From Marivita lacus (GTDB taxonomy: Bacteria > Pseudomonadota > Alphaproteobacteria > Rhodobacterales > Rhodobacteraceae): a stretch of 64,000 bases of DNA. The position numbers and the translations under genes were made by a program. Shown one piece after another: positions 63,793 to 64,000 of this stretch. The notes below the pieces were generated by a model, which was given only the letters and a program-made list of their open reading frames with translations, searched no databases and was not told the DNA's origin. The stretch spans positions 1 to 64,000 of the forward strand of contig NZ_BMFC01000014.1 of the NCBI RefSeq assembly GCF_014637725.1. The letters run 5' to 3'. Positions within the stretch are counted from its first letter, which is position 1. Each line of letters starts with the position of its first letter.

Positions 63793-64000
63793 TCAACGCT
63801 CGAAGGCGACTGACGAAATGTCCAAGATCATGTCGCGCAGGCCATCCGGGGCGGGTTTCTGGCCGCTGACCCACTGATACAAATCCTGATCGTTCTCCGA
63901 CAGGAGCGCATCATAGCGATCCAGCGTGGCATCATCAAATTCCTCGAGCCGCAGTTCCGCATACCGCGCGAGAATGAGGTCCATCTCCTTGATTCCACGG
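63793..64000 (-). CDS. sdhE: FAD assembly factor SdhE, start outside the window
   Basis: Frame open to the window edge; about 68 residues present. The sequence R-G-I-K-E-M-D-L-I-L-A-R-Y contains the SdhE hallmark RGxxEMD, so the ATG at 63984 inside it is the Met of this motif and not the start. LEEFDDATLDRYDALLSENDQDLYQWVSGQ is also typical. SdhE inserts FAD into succinate dehydrogenase SdhA. The N-terminus (about 20 residues) is missing. Confidence 0.88.
   Translation of the reverse strand, partial: RGIKEMDLILARYAELRLEEFDDATLDRYDALLSENDQDLYQWVSGQKPAPDGLRDMILDISSVAFER

Noticed and set aside
1-64000. Search by eye for tRNA genes, CRISPR repeats, transposases and phage genes
   Set aside because: No TTCGANNC-type tRNA arm with matching acceptor stem, no regularly spaced repeats and no transposase or integrase motifs were seen. 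Absence is by reading only, not by program.

Overview
The window is about 63 % GC and gene-dense, with no tRNA, rRNA, CRISPR array or insertion sequence seen. It looks like a chromosomal segment of an alphaproteobacterium of the Rhodobacteraceae (marine Roseobacter group). The grounds are the gene order accB-accC-aat-DUF2155-NDUFA12-like, a DUF1127 protein, a Hint-domain protein, ThyX instead of ThyA, a small-type SRP RNA, and a sox cluster in the soxRS / soxVWXYZABCDEF order known from Paracoccus-type thiosulfate oxidisers.

Layout: 1-5008 holds the 3' end of acs, a small unknown gene, accB/accC (fatty-acid precursor supply), aat, and minus-strand DUF2155, NDUFA12-like and RidA genes. 5075-7121 is clpX and clpP. 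7267-8472 is a photolyase-family flavoprotein of unusual domain order. 8616-20864 is the sulfur-oxidation island: divergent soxS-soxR plus a YeeE/YedE transporter on the plus strand, and soxV-W-X-Y-Z-A-B-C-D-E-F on the minus strand. The proteins form the periplasmic system that binds thiosulfate to SoxYZ and oxidises it with SoxAX, SoxB and SoxCD. SoxVW and SoxS supply reductant, SoxEF is a flavocytochrome c, and SoxR represses. Three copies of one dyad (TTATTCAC-N4-half site) lie at soxS/soxV, upstream of soxX, and between soxA and soxB. At the third place a terminator-like hairpin precedes the dyad, so soxBCDEF may be a separate SoxR-controlled unit.

21028-29372 carries a Hint-domain protein, an SH3-like protein, a 2-hydroxyacid dehydrogenase, pdeM, a thioesterase, agmatinase, folD, fhs and a MOSC protein. 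29508-41479 is a long minus-strand housekeeping series: ruvC-ruvA-ruvB-unknown-ybgC-tolQ-tolR-tolA-tolB-pal-cpoB-tilS-ftsH. 41793-49411 has a DUF1127 protein, a small membrane protein, prmA, an MFS carrier, a second YeeE/YedE transporter behind an FNR-like box, an SMR-like protein, an ABC exporter and a DMT exporter. 49451-51537 is divergent hemE/hemC. 51550-55910 has a DUF4198 protein, an SRPBCC protein, nudC, the SRP RNA gene and a Ca/Na antiporter.

56188-64000 is the most accessory part. It has a tyrosine phosphatase, an inositol-monophosphatase-family protein that has lost most metal-binding residues, a YHS protein and thyX. Next come a lipoprotein overlapping a Slam-type outer-membrane barrel (a candidate type XI secretion pair), a glyoxalase, a DUF1194 protein, a MarR regulator and the truncated sdhE gene at the right edge.
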